Made by a program: the position numbers and the translations under genes. Positions 55,066-64,000 of a DNA stretch of 64,000 nt are shown here, one piece after another; the first letter of the stretch is position 1, and each line of letters opens with the position of its first letter. The notes under the pieces were generated by a model. The model saw nothing but the letters and a program-made list of their open reading frames with translations, did not search any database and had not been told where the DNA came from. The stretch is taken from NCBI RefSeq assembly GCF_022179525.1, contig NZ_BPQX01000026.1:124001-188000 (forward strand), in the 5' to 3' direction. Source of the stretch: Methylobacterium persicinum. Its GTDB lineage: Bacteria; Pseudomonadota; Alphaproteobacteria; Rhizobiales; Beijerinckiaceae.

Positions 55066-55694
55066 TCGAGCACTCCTATCAGGTAGACGACGGTGAACAC
55101 CCCGATCCAGACCAGGTCGAGGAAGTGCCAGAACATGGACAGGCACATCAGCCGGCGCCGGTTGGCGGCGATGAGCCCGTGCTGGCGCACCTGGACCATC
55201 AGGGTCCCGAGCCACAGGATGCCGAACGAGACGTGCAGCCCGTGGGTGCCGACGAGGGTGTAGAACGAGGAGAGGAAGGCGCTGCGCCACGGGGGGGCAC
55301 CCTCGTGGAACAGGTGGACGAACTCCCGGATCTCCAGCGCGACGAACGCGATGCCGAACAGGCCGGTGATGGCCAGCCACATCTGCGTCCCACGCCGGTT
55401 GTCCTTGTCCATCTCCAGCATGGCGAAGCCGTAGGTGATGGACGAGAACAGCAGCATCGCGGTGTTCACCGCGATGCCGGAGAGGTCGAACAGGTCCTTC
55501 TGGGAAGGCCCCGCCGCGTAGTTGCGCCCGAGCACCCCATACGTCGCGAACAGGGTCGCGAAGATGAGGCAGTCGCTCATCAGGTACAGCCAGAACCCGA
55601 GCATCGTCGAGCCTTCGCTGTGGTGGCCCTCCTCGTCGGTGACGAAGTAGACCGGCGCAGCCGTCCCGGGCGGTGCGGTGTCAGTGTGCATCAT
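55062..55694 (-). CDS. cyoC: Cytochrome o-type ubiquinol oxidase subunit III
   Basis: A 210-residue protein with five helices. ASLFATYGVLGRN-like (FATLFATYGVLGRNYA), FVHLFHEGAPPWRSAFLSSF and GTHGLHVSFGILWLG are family motifs. The start at 55694 is a double ATG, 4 bp after the cyoB stop, so it is coupled to cyoB. Subunit III stabilises the proton-pumping core. Confidence 0.95.
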   Translation of the reverse strand: MMHTDTAPPGTAAPVYFVTDEEGHHSEGSTMLGFWLYLMSDCLIFATLFATYGVLGRNYAAGPSQKDLFDLSGIAVNTAMLLFSSITYGFAMLEMDKDNRRGTQMWLAITGLFGIAFVALEIREFVHLFHEGAPPWRSAFLSSFYTLVGTHGLHVSFGILWLGTLMVQVRQHGLIAANRRRLMCLSMFWHFLDLVWIGVFTVVYLIGVLE

Positions 55695-55698
55695 CGGA

Positions 55699-57699
55699 TC
55701 ACGCCAGCTCCAGTTCGCGCGTCCGCTTCGCCTCTTCCCGCGAGACCGTCTCGGCGGGGATGTAGTACTCGCGGTCGTAGTTGAAGGTGTGGAAGATGGC
55801 CGTGCCGATGATGGCGACGAACGACAGGGCCGCGAGCCACCAGATGTACCAGACCATCGCGAAGCCCAGGATGAAGCTGAGCGCCGCCAGGATCGCCCCG
55901 GTCGCCGTGTTCTTGGGCATGTGGATCGGCTTGTAGCCGGTCATCGGCCGGCTGAAGCCGCGGGCCTTCATGTCCCACCACGCGTCGGAATCATGCACCA
56001 CCGGCGTGAAGGCGAAGTTGTAGTCCGGCGGCGGCGACGAGGTCGACCATTCGAGCGTCCGGCCACCCCACGGGTCGCCGGTCAGGTCGCGCAGCTCCTC
56101 GCGGCGGCGGATCGACACCACGAACATGATGATCTGGCTGCCGATGCCGCCCGCGATGAGCAGGGCGCCCAAGGCCGCCGCGATGAACCACGGCTGCAGG
56201 GACGGGTCGTCGAAATGCTGCATCCGGCGGGTCACGCCCATCAGGCCGAGCACGTAGAGCGGCATGAAGGCGAGGTAGAAGCCCGACACCCAGAGGTAGA
56301 GGGCCATCTTCCCCCAGAACTCGTCCAGCTTGAAGCCGAACGCCTTCGGGAACCAGAAGGTGACGCCCGCGAACATGCCGAACAGCACGCCGCCGATGAT
56401 CACGTTGTGGAAGTGGGCGATCAGGAACAGCGAGTTGTGCAGCACGAAGTCCGCCGGGGGCACGGCCAGCAGCACGCCCGTCATGCCACCGATGACGAAG
56501 GTGACGATGAACGCCACCACCCACATCATCGGCACCTCGAAACGGATGCGGCCACGGTACATCGTGAACATCCAGTTGAAGATCTTCGCCCCGGTCGGGA
56601 TCGAGATGATCATCGTCGTGATCCCGAAGAACGAGTTCACGTCGGCGCCCGAGCCCATGGTGAAGAAGTGGTGCAGCCACACGAGGTAGGCGAGGATGGT
56701 GATGACCACCAGCGCGTAGACCATCGAGGTATAGCCGAACAGCCGCTTGCCGCAGAAGGTCGAGGTGACCTCCGAGAACACGCCGAAGGCCGGCAGGATC
56801 AGGATGTAGACTTCCGGGTGACCCCAAATCCAGATGAGGTTGAAGTACAACATCGAGTTGCCGCCGAGGTCGTTCGTGAAGAAGTGCATCCCGAGGTAGC
56901 GGTCGAGGGACAGGAGCACGAGCACGGCGGTGAGGATCGGGAAGGCGGCGACGATCAGGATGTTCGTGCAGAGCGACGACCACACGAAGATCGGCAGCTT
57001 CATCATGCTCAGGCCCGGAGCGCGCATCTTCACGATGGTCGCGATCAGGTTGATGCCCGAGAGCGTCGTGCCGATACCGGCGATCTGCAGCGCCCAGATG
57101 TAGTAGTCCACGCCGACGCCGGGGCTCATGGCCGCCCCGGACAGGGGCGGGTAGGCGAGCCAGGTCGCCCGGGAGAACTCACCCACGAACAGCGAGACCA
57201 TCACCAGCATGCCGCCGGACACGGTCATCCAGAAGCTGAAGTTGTTCAGGAACGGGAAGGCCACGTCGCGGGCGCCGATCTGCAGCGGCACGGCGAAGTT
57301 CATGAGCCCCGTGACGAACGGCATCGCCACGAAGAAGATCATGATCATCCCGTGGGCGGTGAAGATCTGGTCGTAGTGGTGAGGCGGCAGGAAGCCCTGC
57401 TGGTCGCCGAAGGCGATGGCCTGCTGCGTGCGCATCATGAGCGCGTCGGCGAAGCCGCGCAGCAGCATGATCAGCGCGAAGATGCAGTACATGATGCCGA
57501 TCTTTTTGTGGTCGATCGACGTCACCCAGTCCCGCCACAGGGGGCCCCAGAACCGGAAATAGGTGATCGTGGCGAGCACGGCGAGGCCGACCACCGCCAC
57601 GCCGACGAAGGTCCCGACCAGGATCGGCTCGTGATAGGGAATCTCGTCGATCGTGAAACGACCGAAGATCAGCTGCTGAAGATTGACGTTGTCGAACAT
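55699..57699 (-). CDS. cyoB: Cytochrome o-type ubiquinol oxidase subunit I
   Basis: A 666-residue, 15-helix heme-copper oxidase subunit. Metal ligands seen: His in [10 protein letters not shown] (low-spin heme), [11 protein letters not shown] (CuB His with cross-linked Tyr), WLHHFFT (CuB pair) and HFHNVIIGG (high-spin and low-spin hemes). It has the quinol-oxidase extra N-terminal helix, and the D-channel region is intact. It pumps protons while oxidising ubiquinol and reducing O2 in the inner membrane. The heme type (o or a) cannot be read from subunit I alone. Confidence 0.97.
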   Translation of the reverse strand: MFDNVNLQQLIFGRFTIDEIPYHEPILVGTFVGVAVVGLAVLATITYFRFWGPLWRDWVTSIDHKKIGIMYCIFALIMLLRGFADALMMRTQQAIAFGDQQGFLPPHHYDQIFTAHGMIMIFFVAMPFVTGLMNFAVPLQIGARDVAFPFLNNFSFWMTVSGGMLVMVSLFVGEFSRATWLAYPPLSGAAMSPGVGVDYYIWALQIAGIGTTLSGINLIATIVKMRAPGLSMMKLPIFVWSSLCTNILIVAAFPILTAVLVLLSLDRYLGMHFFTNDLGGNSMLYFNLIWIWGHPEVYILILPAFGVFSEVTSTFCGKRLFGYTSMVYALVVITILAYLVWLHHFFTMGSGADVNSFFGITTMIISIPTGAKIFNWMFTMYRGRIRFEVPMMWVVAFIVTFVIGGMTGVLLAVPPADFVLHNSLFLIAHFHNVIIGGVLFGMFAGVTFWFPKAFGFKLDEFWGKMALYLWVSGFYLAFMPLYVLGLMGVTRRMQHFDDPSLQPWFIAAALGALLIAGGIGSQIIMFVVSIRRREELRDLTGDPWGGRTLEWSTSSPPPDYNFAFTPVVHDSDAWWDMKARGFSRPMTGYKPIHMPKNTATGAILAALSFILGFAMVWYIWWLAALSFVAIIGTAIFHTFNYDREYYIPAETVSREEAKRTRELELA

Positions 57700-57805
57700 T
57701 GGATCGGACCGTTGAGAAGGTTCGAAGGCGACCGTCGCGCTTACCGAGATGTAATCCTCGCGCCGGTCAGCCTCACTGGTTCACTTCGTCACTGGTGAGG
57801 TGCCG

Positions 57806-59035
57806 TCACTCGTTGATTTGCTTGGGAGCGACCTGCCCGCCATTGGGCGTCTCGCTTCCAGGCTGCGGTTGAGCTTGTTCGGGCCGCGCGCCACGGGAAT
57901 CAGGATTACCCATGTCCGGCCGCGGTTTCATCCCTTCCGGCTGCGTCTGCCCGTGGGGGCCGGTGCCCGAGGCCGGGCCCGTCGCGCCGGGGGCCTCGTG
58001 GCCTTCCCGGGCGAAGTGGTTGTCGTATTGCAGCCGCTTGTAGTTCTCCTCGCCCTCGGCGCCGCCCTGACCGCCGCGGGCGTCGATCGCCATCATCTCC
58101 GACACGCACATCTGGCCCGGCCGGGTGCAGAGGCCGATGATCTTGTCGTAGAGCCCCTGGGCATAGGACTTGAAGTACCGCGCCGGCTCGGACTCGGTGG
58201 GCTCGCTGAGCTTCAGGTAAGCGTCCTGGTTCAGGTCCGAACCCTCCGCCTTGGCCTTGGCCACCCAGGCGTCGAAATCCTTGTCCGCGACGCCGCGGAA
58301 CTTGAAGAACATGTTGGAGAAGCCCGCCCCGCTGTAGTGGGCGGAGCGGCCCTCCGAGTCGGTCGAGCGGTTGACCACCGCGTGGAGCTTCGTCTCCATC
58401 CCCGGCATGGCGTAGATCATGCCCGCCAGGGTCGGCACGTAGAACGTGTTCATGACGTCCGTGGCGGTGATCTTGAAGGTCACCGGCCGATCCACCGGCA
58501 CGGCAAGGTCGTTCACCGTGGCGATCCCGTATTGCGGGTAGAGGAACAGCCACTTCCAATCCATGGCGATCGCCTCGACCTGAAGCGGCTCGACGCCGGC
58601 CGGCAGCGGGCGCTTGGCGTCGAGGCGCGTCAGCGGCCGGAACGGGTCCAGGGTATGGGTGCCGATCCAGGTCAGGGCGCCCAGCGCGATGATGATGAGC
58701 AGCGGCGCGGTCCAGATCAGCACCTCGAGCTGGGTCGAGTGGTGCCATTCCGGGTCGTAGATCGCCTTCTCGTTGGTGGCGCGGAAGTGCCACGCGAAGA
58801 ACAGCGTGCAGACGATCACCGGCACGATGATCAGCAGCATCAGGCCCGTCGAGGCGAGCACGAGGTTGCGCTGCTGCTCCGCGACGAAGCCGGCGGGATG
58901 CATCACGACGAGGTTGCAGCCGCCGAGGAGGCTCATGAGCGGCGGCAGGGCAAGGACCGGCGCGAGGCGGCGCAGCGCGCCGCGGGGCCGGCCAGCGGCC
59001 GAAATCCGGTCCGGTCGAAGGGTCGAAGAACTCAC
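57806..59035 (-). CDS. cyoA: Cytochrome o-type ubiquinol oxidase subunit II
   Basis: A 409-residue lipoprotein-type subunit starting at GTG. The lipobox LLGGC has the modified Cys40. Two helices follow, then the cupredoxin domain. The CuA cysteine pair is absent (SAHYSGAGFSNM in place of Cys-rich CuA loop), which marks a quinol rather than cytochrome c oxidase. The C-terminus has a long Pro/Gly/Gln-rich extension (about residue 345 on). First cyo gene; an MFS gene lies before it. Confidence 0.93.
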   Translation of the reverse strand: MSSSTLRPDRISAAGRPRGALRRLAPVLALPPLMSLLGGCNLVVMHPAGFVAEQQRNLVLASTGLMLLIIVPVIVCTLFFAWHFRATNEKAIYDPEWHHSTQLEVLIWTAPLLIIIALGALTWIGTHTLDPFRPLTRLDAKRPLPAGVEPLQVEAIAMDWKWLFLYPQYGIATVNDLAVPVDRPVTFKITATDVMNTFYVPTLAGMIYAMPGMETKLHAVVNRSTDSEGRSAHYSGAGFSNMFFKFRGVADKDFDAWVAKAKAEGSDLNQDAYLKLSEPTESEPARYFKSYAQGLYDKIIGLCTRPGQMCVSEMMAIDARGGQGGAEGEENYKRLQYDNHFAREGHEAPGATGPASGTGPHGQTQPEGMKPRPDMGNPDSRGARPEQAQPQPGSETPNGGQVAPKQINE

Positions 59036-59141
59036 TGCTCTCGTCTCGTCATCCCGTGCCGCAGGCGCGGCGTCGCAGGCCGGCAGGCCCGGCCCGTCAC
59101 TGATCGTCAAAGATCGGCCGCGCTCCCCGCGCGGCCGGCCC

Positions 59142-60479
59142 TCACATCTGTCGCATCTCGGACCGGTCGATGAACAAGGCGGCCAGGGAGCAGACCGCGC
59201 CCGACAGCAGGTAGACCCCGACGATGGCGAGGCCGAACTGCACCGACAGGTAGAGGGCGACGAGCGGCGCGAAACCCGCACCGAAAAGCCACGCGAAGTC
59301 CGAGGTCATCGCCGCGCCGGTGTAGCGGTAGCGCTTGCCGAGCCGGGCGGTGACCGCCCCGGAGGACTGCCCGTAGGCGAGGCCGAGGAGCATGAAGCCG
59401 GTGGTCACGTAGACGGTCTGGCCGATGGCGCTCTCGCCGAACAGGAGCGGTGCCAGGATCGAGCCGAGGGCGAAGAGGGCGATCAGGCTCGAGCTCATGA
59501 TCAGGGCCGAGCGCCGGCCGATCTGGTCGGCGATGAGGCCCGAGGCCGCCACCGCGCCCGCGCAGATGATCGCGCCCGAGAACTGCACCATCAGGAACTC
59601 GCCCGGCGACCGGTCGGTGTTGTTCAGGGCGAGCCACGCGATCGGGAAGATCGTGACGAGGTGGAACAGGGCGAAGGCGGCGAGCGGCACGAAGGCGCCG
59701 AGCAGCACCTCCCGGGTGTGGTGCCGGAACAGGTCCAGCAGCGGCACCGGGCTCAGCCGGTCGGAATCCATCATCCGCACGAACTCGTCCGTCGCCACGA
59801 GGCGCAGGCGGGCGAAGAGCGCCACGACGTTGATCGTGAAGGCGCAGTAGAACGGGAAGCGCCAGCCCCAGTCAATGAAGTCGTCCGGCGACAGGTTGAC
59901 GATGAAAAAGGAGAAAAGGGCGCTCGCCACCATAAAGCCAATCGGCGCGCCGAGCTGCGGGATCATGGCGTACCAGCCGCGCCGGTCCTTCGGGGCGTTC
60001 AGGGCCAGCAGGGAGGCGAGACCGTCCCACGCGCCGCCGAGCGCCAGACCCTGCATCACCCGCAGCGCCGCCAGCAGGTAGACGGAGGAGATGCCGATCG
60101 ACTCGTAGCGCGGCAGGAAGCTGATCGCCGCGGTGGAGCCGCCGAGGAGGAACAGGGCCGTCGTCAGCTTGACGCCCCGCCCGTGCCGCCGGTCGATCGC
60201 CATGAAGAGGGCCGTGCCGAAGGGCCGGGCCACGAAGGCGAGGGCGAAGATGCCGAAGGCGTAGAGGGTGCCCGTCTGCGCGTCGACGAAGGGGAAGAAC
60301 ACCTTCGGGAACACCAGCACGCAAGCGATGCCGAAGACGAAGAAGTCGAAATACTCGGAGGCACGCCCGATGACGACGCCCATGGCGATCTCGCTGGGCG
60401 CCACCTTGTGGTCACCCATCGCCCGCTGGGCGTCACGTTCGAGACCGGAGCTGTTCGAGATGGATGTATTCACGCTCAT
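59142..60479 (-). CDS. MFS metabolite/proton symporter-type transporter
   Basis: A 445-residue, 12-helix inner-membrane transporter. FFVFGIACVLVFPKVFFPFV, then GTALFMAIDRRHGRGVKLTT (the loop 2-3 motif), with a second copy-like DQIGRRSALI later, fit the MHS/sugar-phosphate group that imports carboxylates or osmolytes. It ends about 100 bp before cyoA on the same strand and is found with cyo operons in other Rhizobiales (family knowledge). Substrate unknown. Confidence 0.9.
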   Translation of the reverse strand: MSVNTSISNSSGLERDAQRAMGDHKVAPSEIAMGVVIGRASEYFDFFVFGIACVLVFPKVFFPFVDAQTGTLYAFGIFALAFVARPFGTALFMAIDRRHGRGVKLTTALFLLGGSTAAISFLPRYESIGISSVYLLAALRVMQGLALGGAWDGLASLLALNAPKDRRGWYAMIPQLGAPIGFMVASALFSFFIVNLSPDDFIDWGWRFPFYCAFTINVVALFARLRLVATDEFVRMMDSDRLSPVPLLDLFRHHTREVLLGAFVPLAAFALFHLVTIFPIAWLALNNTDRSPGEFLMVQFSGAIICAGAVAASGLIADQIGRRSALIMSSSLIALFALGSILAPLLFGESAIGQTVYVTTGFMLLGLAYGQSSGAVTARLGKRYRYTGAAMTSDFAWLFGAGFAPLVALYLSVQFGLAIVGVYLLSGAVCSLAALFIDRSEMRQM

Positions 60480-60679
60480 TCGCCGGCTGCCGCCCTCGTC
60501 GCCCGTTGCGATTCCGACCGGGACTGCCTCTTGAGCCATGTCCGGCCGCACTGCAACCATCATTGAAAGCATAGCCGCCCCGCTCTGCTACGCCCCGCCC
60601 TTGGGGTGCTGCGGAGCGCGACAATGTGCTCGGACGGACACGATTCCGTCAGATCCCGCCAAGCTTTTTCCGGATCTCG

Positions 60680-62809
60680 TCAGGGGCTCCGGAATGCGGG
60701 AGATTCGGCGCGGCCGGACCCGGTGTCCATCACGCGCGGCGCCAGCTGCCGGGGCACGGCCCGGTTGCGCCGCAACACGTGGTCCGTCCCCTCGGGGGAA
60801 AACAGCGGATTGTAGAACGGATCGCCGCCGTCGATGGCCGCTTTCCACCGGGCCTTGAACGCCGCGGTGTCCTCGGGATGTTTCAAAAGCGCCTCGGCGG
60901 CGTTGCGGGTGGCCGACTCGTAGTGCCGGATCACCACGTCGCCGTCGTAGAGCACGCGGTAGCCGTGGTCCCGGACCCGCAGGCAGAGGTCGGTGTCGTT
61001 GAAGCCGATCTTCAGGGCCTCGTCGAACCCGTCCACCTCGTCGAAGACGGCCCGGCGCATCATCAGGCAGGCCGCGGTCACGGCCGAGACGTCCCGGGTC
61101 GCGGTCAGGGCGCCGTTGAAGCCGGGGTTGCGCGCCCCGTCATGGTAGGCCGGCACCAGCTTGAAGGCGTGCTCCGCCATCCCGTTGAAGCCAAGGATCA
61201 CGCCGGCGTGCTGGACGAGGTCGTTGGCATAGACCAGCATCGGCCCGACGGCGCCGACATCCGGCCGCCCGGCCAGGGACCTGAGGCGGCCGAGCCATCC
61301 GTCGGAGAGGATCTCGACGTCGTTGTTGAGGAACAGCACAAAGGGGCAATCCGCCCCGGCCCTGCGGACCGCCTCGTTGTTCATGCGGGCGAAGTTGAAC
61401 GCCCCGCCATAGGGGAGGATGCGGGCCCGGTCCCCGAGGCCCGCGAGGTAGCGCCGCGTCGCCGGATCGTCGGACTCGTGATCGACGATGACGAGCTCGT
61501 AGTCGCGCCGGTCCGTGTGCCGCTCGATGGACTCGACCGTCGTCTTGAGGAAGGACAGGGCGTTCTTGGTGGGCACGACGATCAGGGTCTTGCCCGGCAC
61601 GTCCGGCCACGTCACCCGGTAGGTGTTGTAGCTGTGGCCCGGCGCCACCGCGCAGCCCGGCTGGAGGCGGGACAGGGACCGCGTCAGCGCCCGGATCGTG
61701 TTCGCGGTGACGTCGTCCCGCCTGCTGTGGCCGGTGCTCGTCCGGTGCGTCCGCCACCGGTAGAGGAACAGGGGCACGTGGGCGACGGCCCTCGCCCGCT
61801 CCAGCGCCCGCAGCACGAAATCCACGTCCTGCGACACGGACAGGCCCTCGTCCAGGCCGCCCACCTCGCGGGCCAGCGCCGTCCGGCAGACGATCAGGTG
61901 CACGAAGTAGGGGTGGCACAGGTAGTAGTCCCGCGAGAAGGCGGGGCGGGCGCTGAATTCCAGGAAATGGTCCGGGTTCTCGTCCGTCACGACCTCGTCG
62001 CTGTAGGCGATGTCGACGCGGCCGTCCGCGAAGACCCCGGCCATGGTATGGAGGGCGGAGGGTTCGAGGATGTCGTCGTGGTCCATGAAGGCGAGGAGGT
62101 CGTACCGCGCCTCCGCGATGCCGAGGTTGGTCGCCGCGGAGATGCCGCGGTTGGCCCCCGGCCGGAGGACCCTGACGCGCTCGTCCAGGGCCGCGAAACG
62201 GTCGAGGACCCCGGCTGTCCCGGGGTCGGTGGAGCCGTCATCGACGCAGATCAGCTCCCACGCCTCGTGCCATTGCCCGATCACGCTGGCGATCGCCTGT
62301 TCCAGCCAGGGCGCGGGCGTATTGTAGACCGGCATCACGATGCTGACGCCGGGGGCGTTCCGGCGGCGATGGCGGCGCTTGAACCGCTCCGCCGTCGTGG
62401 GGGACAGGGTCTTCAGCCGGTCGCGGAACCGGGCGACGCTCGGGTTGACGTCGATCCGGACCGGGCTCCCGAGGATCGGCCGGCCGGTGGCGGCATCGCG
62501 GATCTCGATCGTATCCCCGTCCCGGAACGGGACCGCGGGGGAGAGGTCCAGCCGGAAGCCGGTCAGCAGTTTCCCGTGCCCCGCCTTGGCGACGTCGTCC
62601 CGGGGGATGTCCGTGACGCCCCGGGCGATCACCGCGCCGCCGTGGTGGACCTCCAGGGCGACCGCCCGGTCGGGGTCGGCGGTGTCGAGGGCCCAGCCCC
62701 TGATGAAGGTCTCGAAGGCGGTGTCGACATGGCCGACGACACCGCCCTTGCCCCGGCGCGGGGCCCCGAACAACGCCCGGAGCCACGTCTTCACCCGCCT
62801 CGTGAGCAT
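60680..62809 (-). CDS. Two-domain family 2 glycosyltransferase
   Basis: A 709-residue protein. The N-terminal part (about 20-125) is a beta-rich module with GHVDTAFETFIRGWALD and LLTGFRLDLSP. The first GT2 domain is at about 150-380 (VSIVMPVYNTPAPWLEQAI; FMDHDD; QDVDF) and the second at about 415-660 (LIVVPTKNALSFLKTTVESI; LFLNNDVEI; FNDTDLCLR). Both have DxD-type acidic motifs. Such proteins build surface polysaccharides. The start ATG 62809 has GAGGAA 6 nt upstream. Confidence 0.9.
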   Translation of the reverse strand: MLTRRVKTWLRALFGAPRRGKGGVVGHVDTAFETFIRGWALDTADPDRAVALEVHHGGAVIARGVTDIPRDDVAKAGHGKLLTGFRLDLSPAVPFRDGDTIEIRDAATGRPILGSPVRIDVNPSVARFRDRLKTLSPTTAERFKRRHRRRNAPGVSIVMPVYNTPAPWLEQAIASVIGQWHEAWELICVDDGSTDPGTAGVLDRFAALDERVRVLRPGANRGISAATNLGIAEARYDLLAFMDHDDILEPSALHTMAGVFADGRVDIAYSDEVVTDENPDHFLEFSARPAFSRDYYLCHPYFVHLIVCRTALAREVGGLDEGLSVSQDVDFVLRALERARAVAHVPLFLYRWRTHRTSTGHSRRDDVTANTIRALTRSLSRLQPGCAVAPGHSYNTYRVTWPDVPGKTLIVVPTKNALSFLKTTVESIERHTDRRDYELVIVDHESDDPATRRYLAGLGDRARILPYGGAFNFARMNNEAVRRAGADCPFVLFLNNDVEILSDGWLGRLRSLAGRPDVGAVGPMLVYANDLVQHAGVILGFNGMAEHAFKLVPAYHDGARNPGFNGALTATRDVSAVTAACLMMRRAVFDEVDGFDEALKIGFNDTDLCLRVRDHGYRVLYDGDVVIRHYESATRNAAEALLKHPEDTAAFKARWKAAIDGGDPFYNPLFSPEGTDHVLRRNRAVPRQLAPRVMDTGSGRAESPAFRSP

Positions 62810-62889
62810 GGCTGCTTCCTCCGCGTCCCGGCCGGACGGATCATCGGGCGCGGCAACCCGGCCGGCGCCGTCGTGGGAGAGCCGCCGCC

Positions 62890-64000
62890 TCATACACGGT
62901 AGTGAGCCGAATTCCGGGACAAGTTGATGTTGTAATAGGGATCGGCCCGCAGTTGCGCGCCCCAGCGCCCGAGCATCACCCGGGTCTCGGCCTCGAAGCG
63001 CGCCTTCTTCTCGGGGGTATCCTCGGGCCCGCGGCTCTTCGATTCGTGGTGGATGAGCTTGGCGAAGGGCGTCCAGATGATCCGGTGGCCCGCGGCGCGG
63101 ATCTTCAGGCAGAGGTCCACGTCGTTGAAGGCGACTTTCAGGGCCTCCGCGTCGAACCCGCCGACCGCGGCGAAGGTCTCCGCGCGCAGGGCGAGGCAGG
63201 CCCCCGTCACCGCCGAGACCTCGTGGGCGATGACCATCCGGGCGAAGTAGCCGGGGTCGGCATCGGGCATGCCGAGGTGGCTGTGGCCGGCGACGCCGTC
63301 GATGCCGAGCACGATCCCGCCATGCTGGATCGTCCGGTCGGGGTAGAGCAGCTTGGCGCCCACCGCCCCGATCCCGGGCCGCACGGCATGGCGCACCATC
63401 TCGGTGAGCCAGTCCGGCTCGATGACCTCGATGTCGTTGTTGAGGAAGAGCAGCACCGGTCCCGTCGCCGCCGCCGCACCCCGGTTCGACAGGTCCGAGA
63501 AGTTGAACGGGCCGGGGACGGGCACCACCCGCACCCGGGGATCCGCCCGGAGGCGGGCGAAGAGTTCCGCCGTTGCCGGCTCGCGGCTGTCGTTGTCGAC
63601 GATCACCACCTCGATGGCGGGGTAGTCGGTGCGGCGGAGGAGCCCATCCAGGGTCACCTCCAGCAGATCCGCCCGGTCGCGGGTCGGGATGATCACCGAC
63701 ACCGTCGGCGGCGGGGCGGGGAGGGGATAGACGAGGCGGCCGAAGCCCTCCGGGCCGCGCTCGGCCCGGGCGCCCACGGCGGCGGCGGCCTCCTGCAGGG
63801 CGCGCAGGCGGGCCGCCTCCGTCCGTTCGAGGGCCCGGTCGGAGAAGGTGCCGGAGCCCCCGGCCGCACGCCAGTGATAGAGCACCCGCGGCACGTGCCG
63901 GATGCGCGCGGGATCGAGACCCGCCGTCAGCCGCAGGAGCAGGTCGTGATCCTGGCTGCCCTCGAAGCCCGGGCGCAGGCCCCCCGCCGCCCGCAGGGCA
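62890..64000 (-). CDS. Family 2 glycosyltransferase, C-terminal part (5' truncated by the window)
   Basis: The reading frame is open to the window's right end (…GSQDHDLLLRLTAGLDP, then RVLYHWRAAGGSGTF), so the gene starts outside. The visible part ends a first GT domain and holds a second complete one: VSVIIPTRDRADLLEVTLDG, VIVDNDS, LFLNNDIEVI, and FNDVDLCLKI. The same architecture as its neighbour and about 80 bp from it, so the two probably act in one surface-polysaccharide locus. An internal GTG at 63894 is not the true start. Confidence 0.9.
   Translation of the reverse strand, partial: ALRAAGGLRPGFEGSQDHDLLLRLTAGLDPARIRHVPRVLYHWRAAGGSGTFSDRALERTEAARLRALQEAAAAVGARAERGPEGFGRLVYPLPAPPPTVSVIIPTRDRADLLEVTLDGLLRRTDYPAIEVVIVDNDSREPATAELFARLRADPRVRVVPVPGPFNFSDLSNRGAAAATGPVLLFLNNDIEVIEPDWLTEMVRHAVRPGIGAVGAKLLYPDRTIQHGGIVLGIDGVAGHSHLGMPDADPGYFARMVIAHEVSAVTGACLALRAETFAAVGGFDAEALKVAFNDVDLCLKIRAAGHRIIWTPFAKLIHHESKSRGPEDTPEKKARFEAETRVMLGRWGAQLRADPYYNINLSRNSAHYRV

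Noticed and set aside
55678-57798. Long open frame (about 706 codons) on plus opposite cyoB
   Set aside because: Its translation is His/Asp/Arg/Glu-rich without any recognisable fold. cyoB on minus has all heme and copper ligands.

Overview
The window is GC-rich alphaproteobacterial chromosome (about 70% G+C, codons mostly ending in G or C). It looks like Methylobacterium/Methylorubrum or a close Rhizobiales relative. That assignment is an inference from gene content and order: tsaD-small ORF-gpsA-EVE, a cyoABCD operon with an MFS gene in front and SURF1 behind, a B12-dependent methylmalonyl-CoA mutase, a DUF6481 protein, and intergenic repeats that encode spurious peptides typical of this group. 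I found no rRNA, tRNA, CRISPR array, integrase or transposase. Almost everything reads as core chromosome. The window cuts a gene at each end: a VOC/ring-cleaving dioxygenase on the left and a large glycosyltransferase on the right.

Layout. 0-8 kb: dioxygenase end, ferredoxin-NADP reductase, a 1150-residue AsmA-like protein, then bcp, an M23 peptidase, a small Smr-like protein and a DUF1206 membrane protein. 8-16 kb: a minus-strand run ileS-lspA-exported protein-M16 peptidase-M16-like protein. 16-21 kb: small exported proteins, a DMT exporter, an aminotransferase and an LLM oxidoreductase. 21-29 kb: the assimilatory sulfate locus, with cysH-cysD-cysN on minus and an Lrp-type regulator, cysJ and cysI on plus. 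29-35 kb: a Gfo/Idh oxidoreductase, a TetR regulator, DUF1330, pyrF, a glutathione transferase and a UDG-family protein. 35-40 kb: a two-subunit molybdenum hydroxylase facing an orphan histidine kinase, then a cold-shock protein. 40-48 kb: DUF6481, EVE, gpsA, tsaD, a molbindin, DUF2293, rpsD, MgtC and DUF2252. 48-54 kb: a chemoreceptor, a Tat-type alpha/beta hydrolase and methylmalonyl-CoA mutase. 54-60 kb: SURF1, cyoDCBA and an MFS transporter. 60-64 kb: two large glycosyltransferases.

How genes work together. CysDN makes APS, the Fe-S type CysH reduces it to sulfite, and CysJI reduces sulfite to sulfide, so the window holds the full sulfate-to-sulfide path except siroheme synthesis. The two divergent halves share a near-identical operator-like sequence in the same orientation, with an Lrp-type regulator between them. 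The cyo genes encode a quinol oxidase. The linked SURF1 hints at a heme-A-containing (ba3) enzyme.

The most interesting non-coding signal is three intergenic repeat families that differ in where they sit. One lies mainly between convergent genes, one in gaps between co-directional genes of the same run, and one directly after stop codons in a fixed orientation. Other points of note are an AT-rich, rare-codon inverted repeat inside the mutase gene, a hairpin overlapping the lspA ribosome binding site, a structured leader before the cold-shock gene, and a 15-bp tandem repeat inside a Tat signal peptide.
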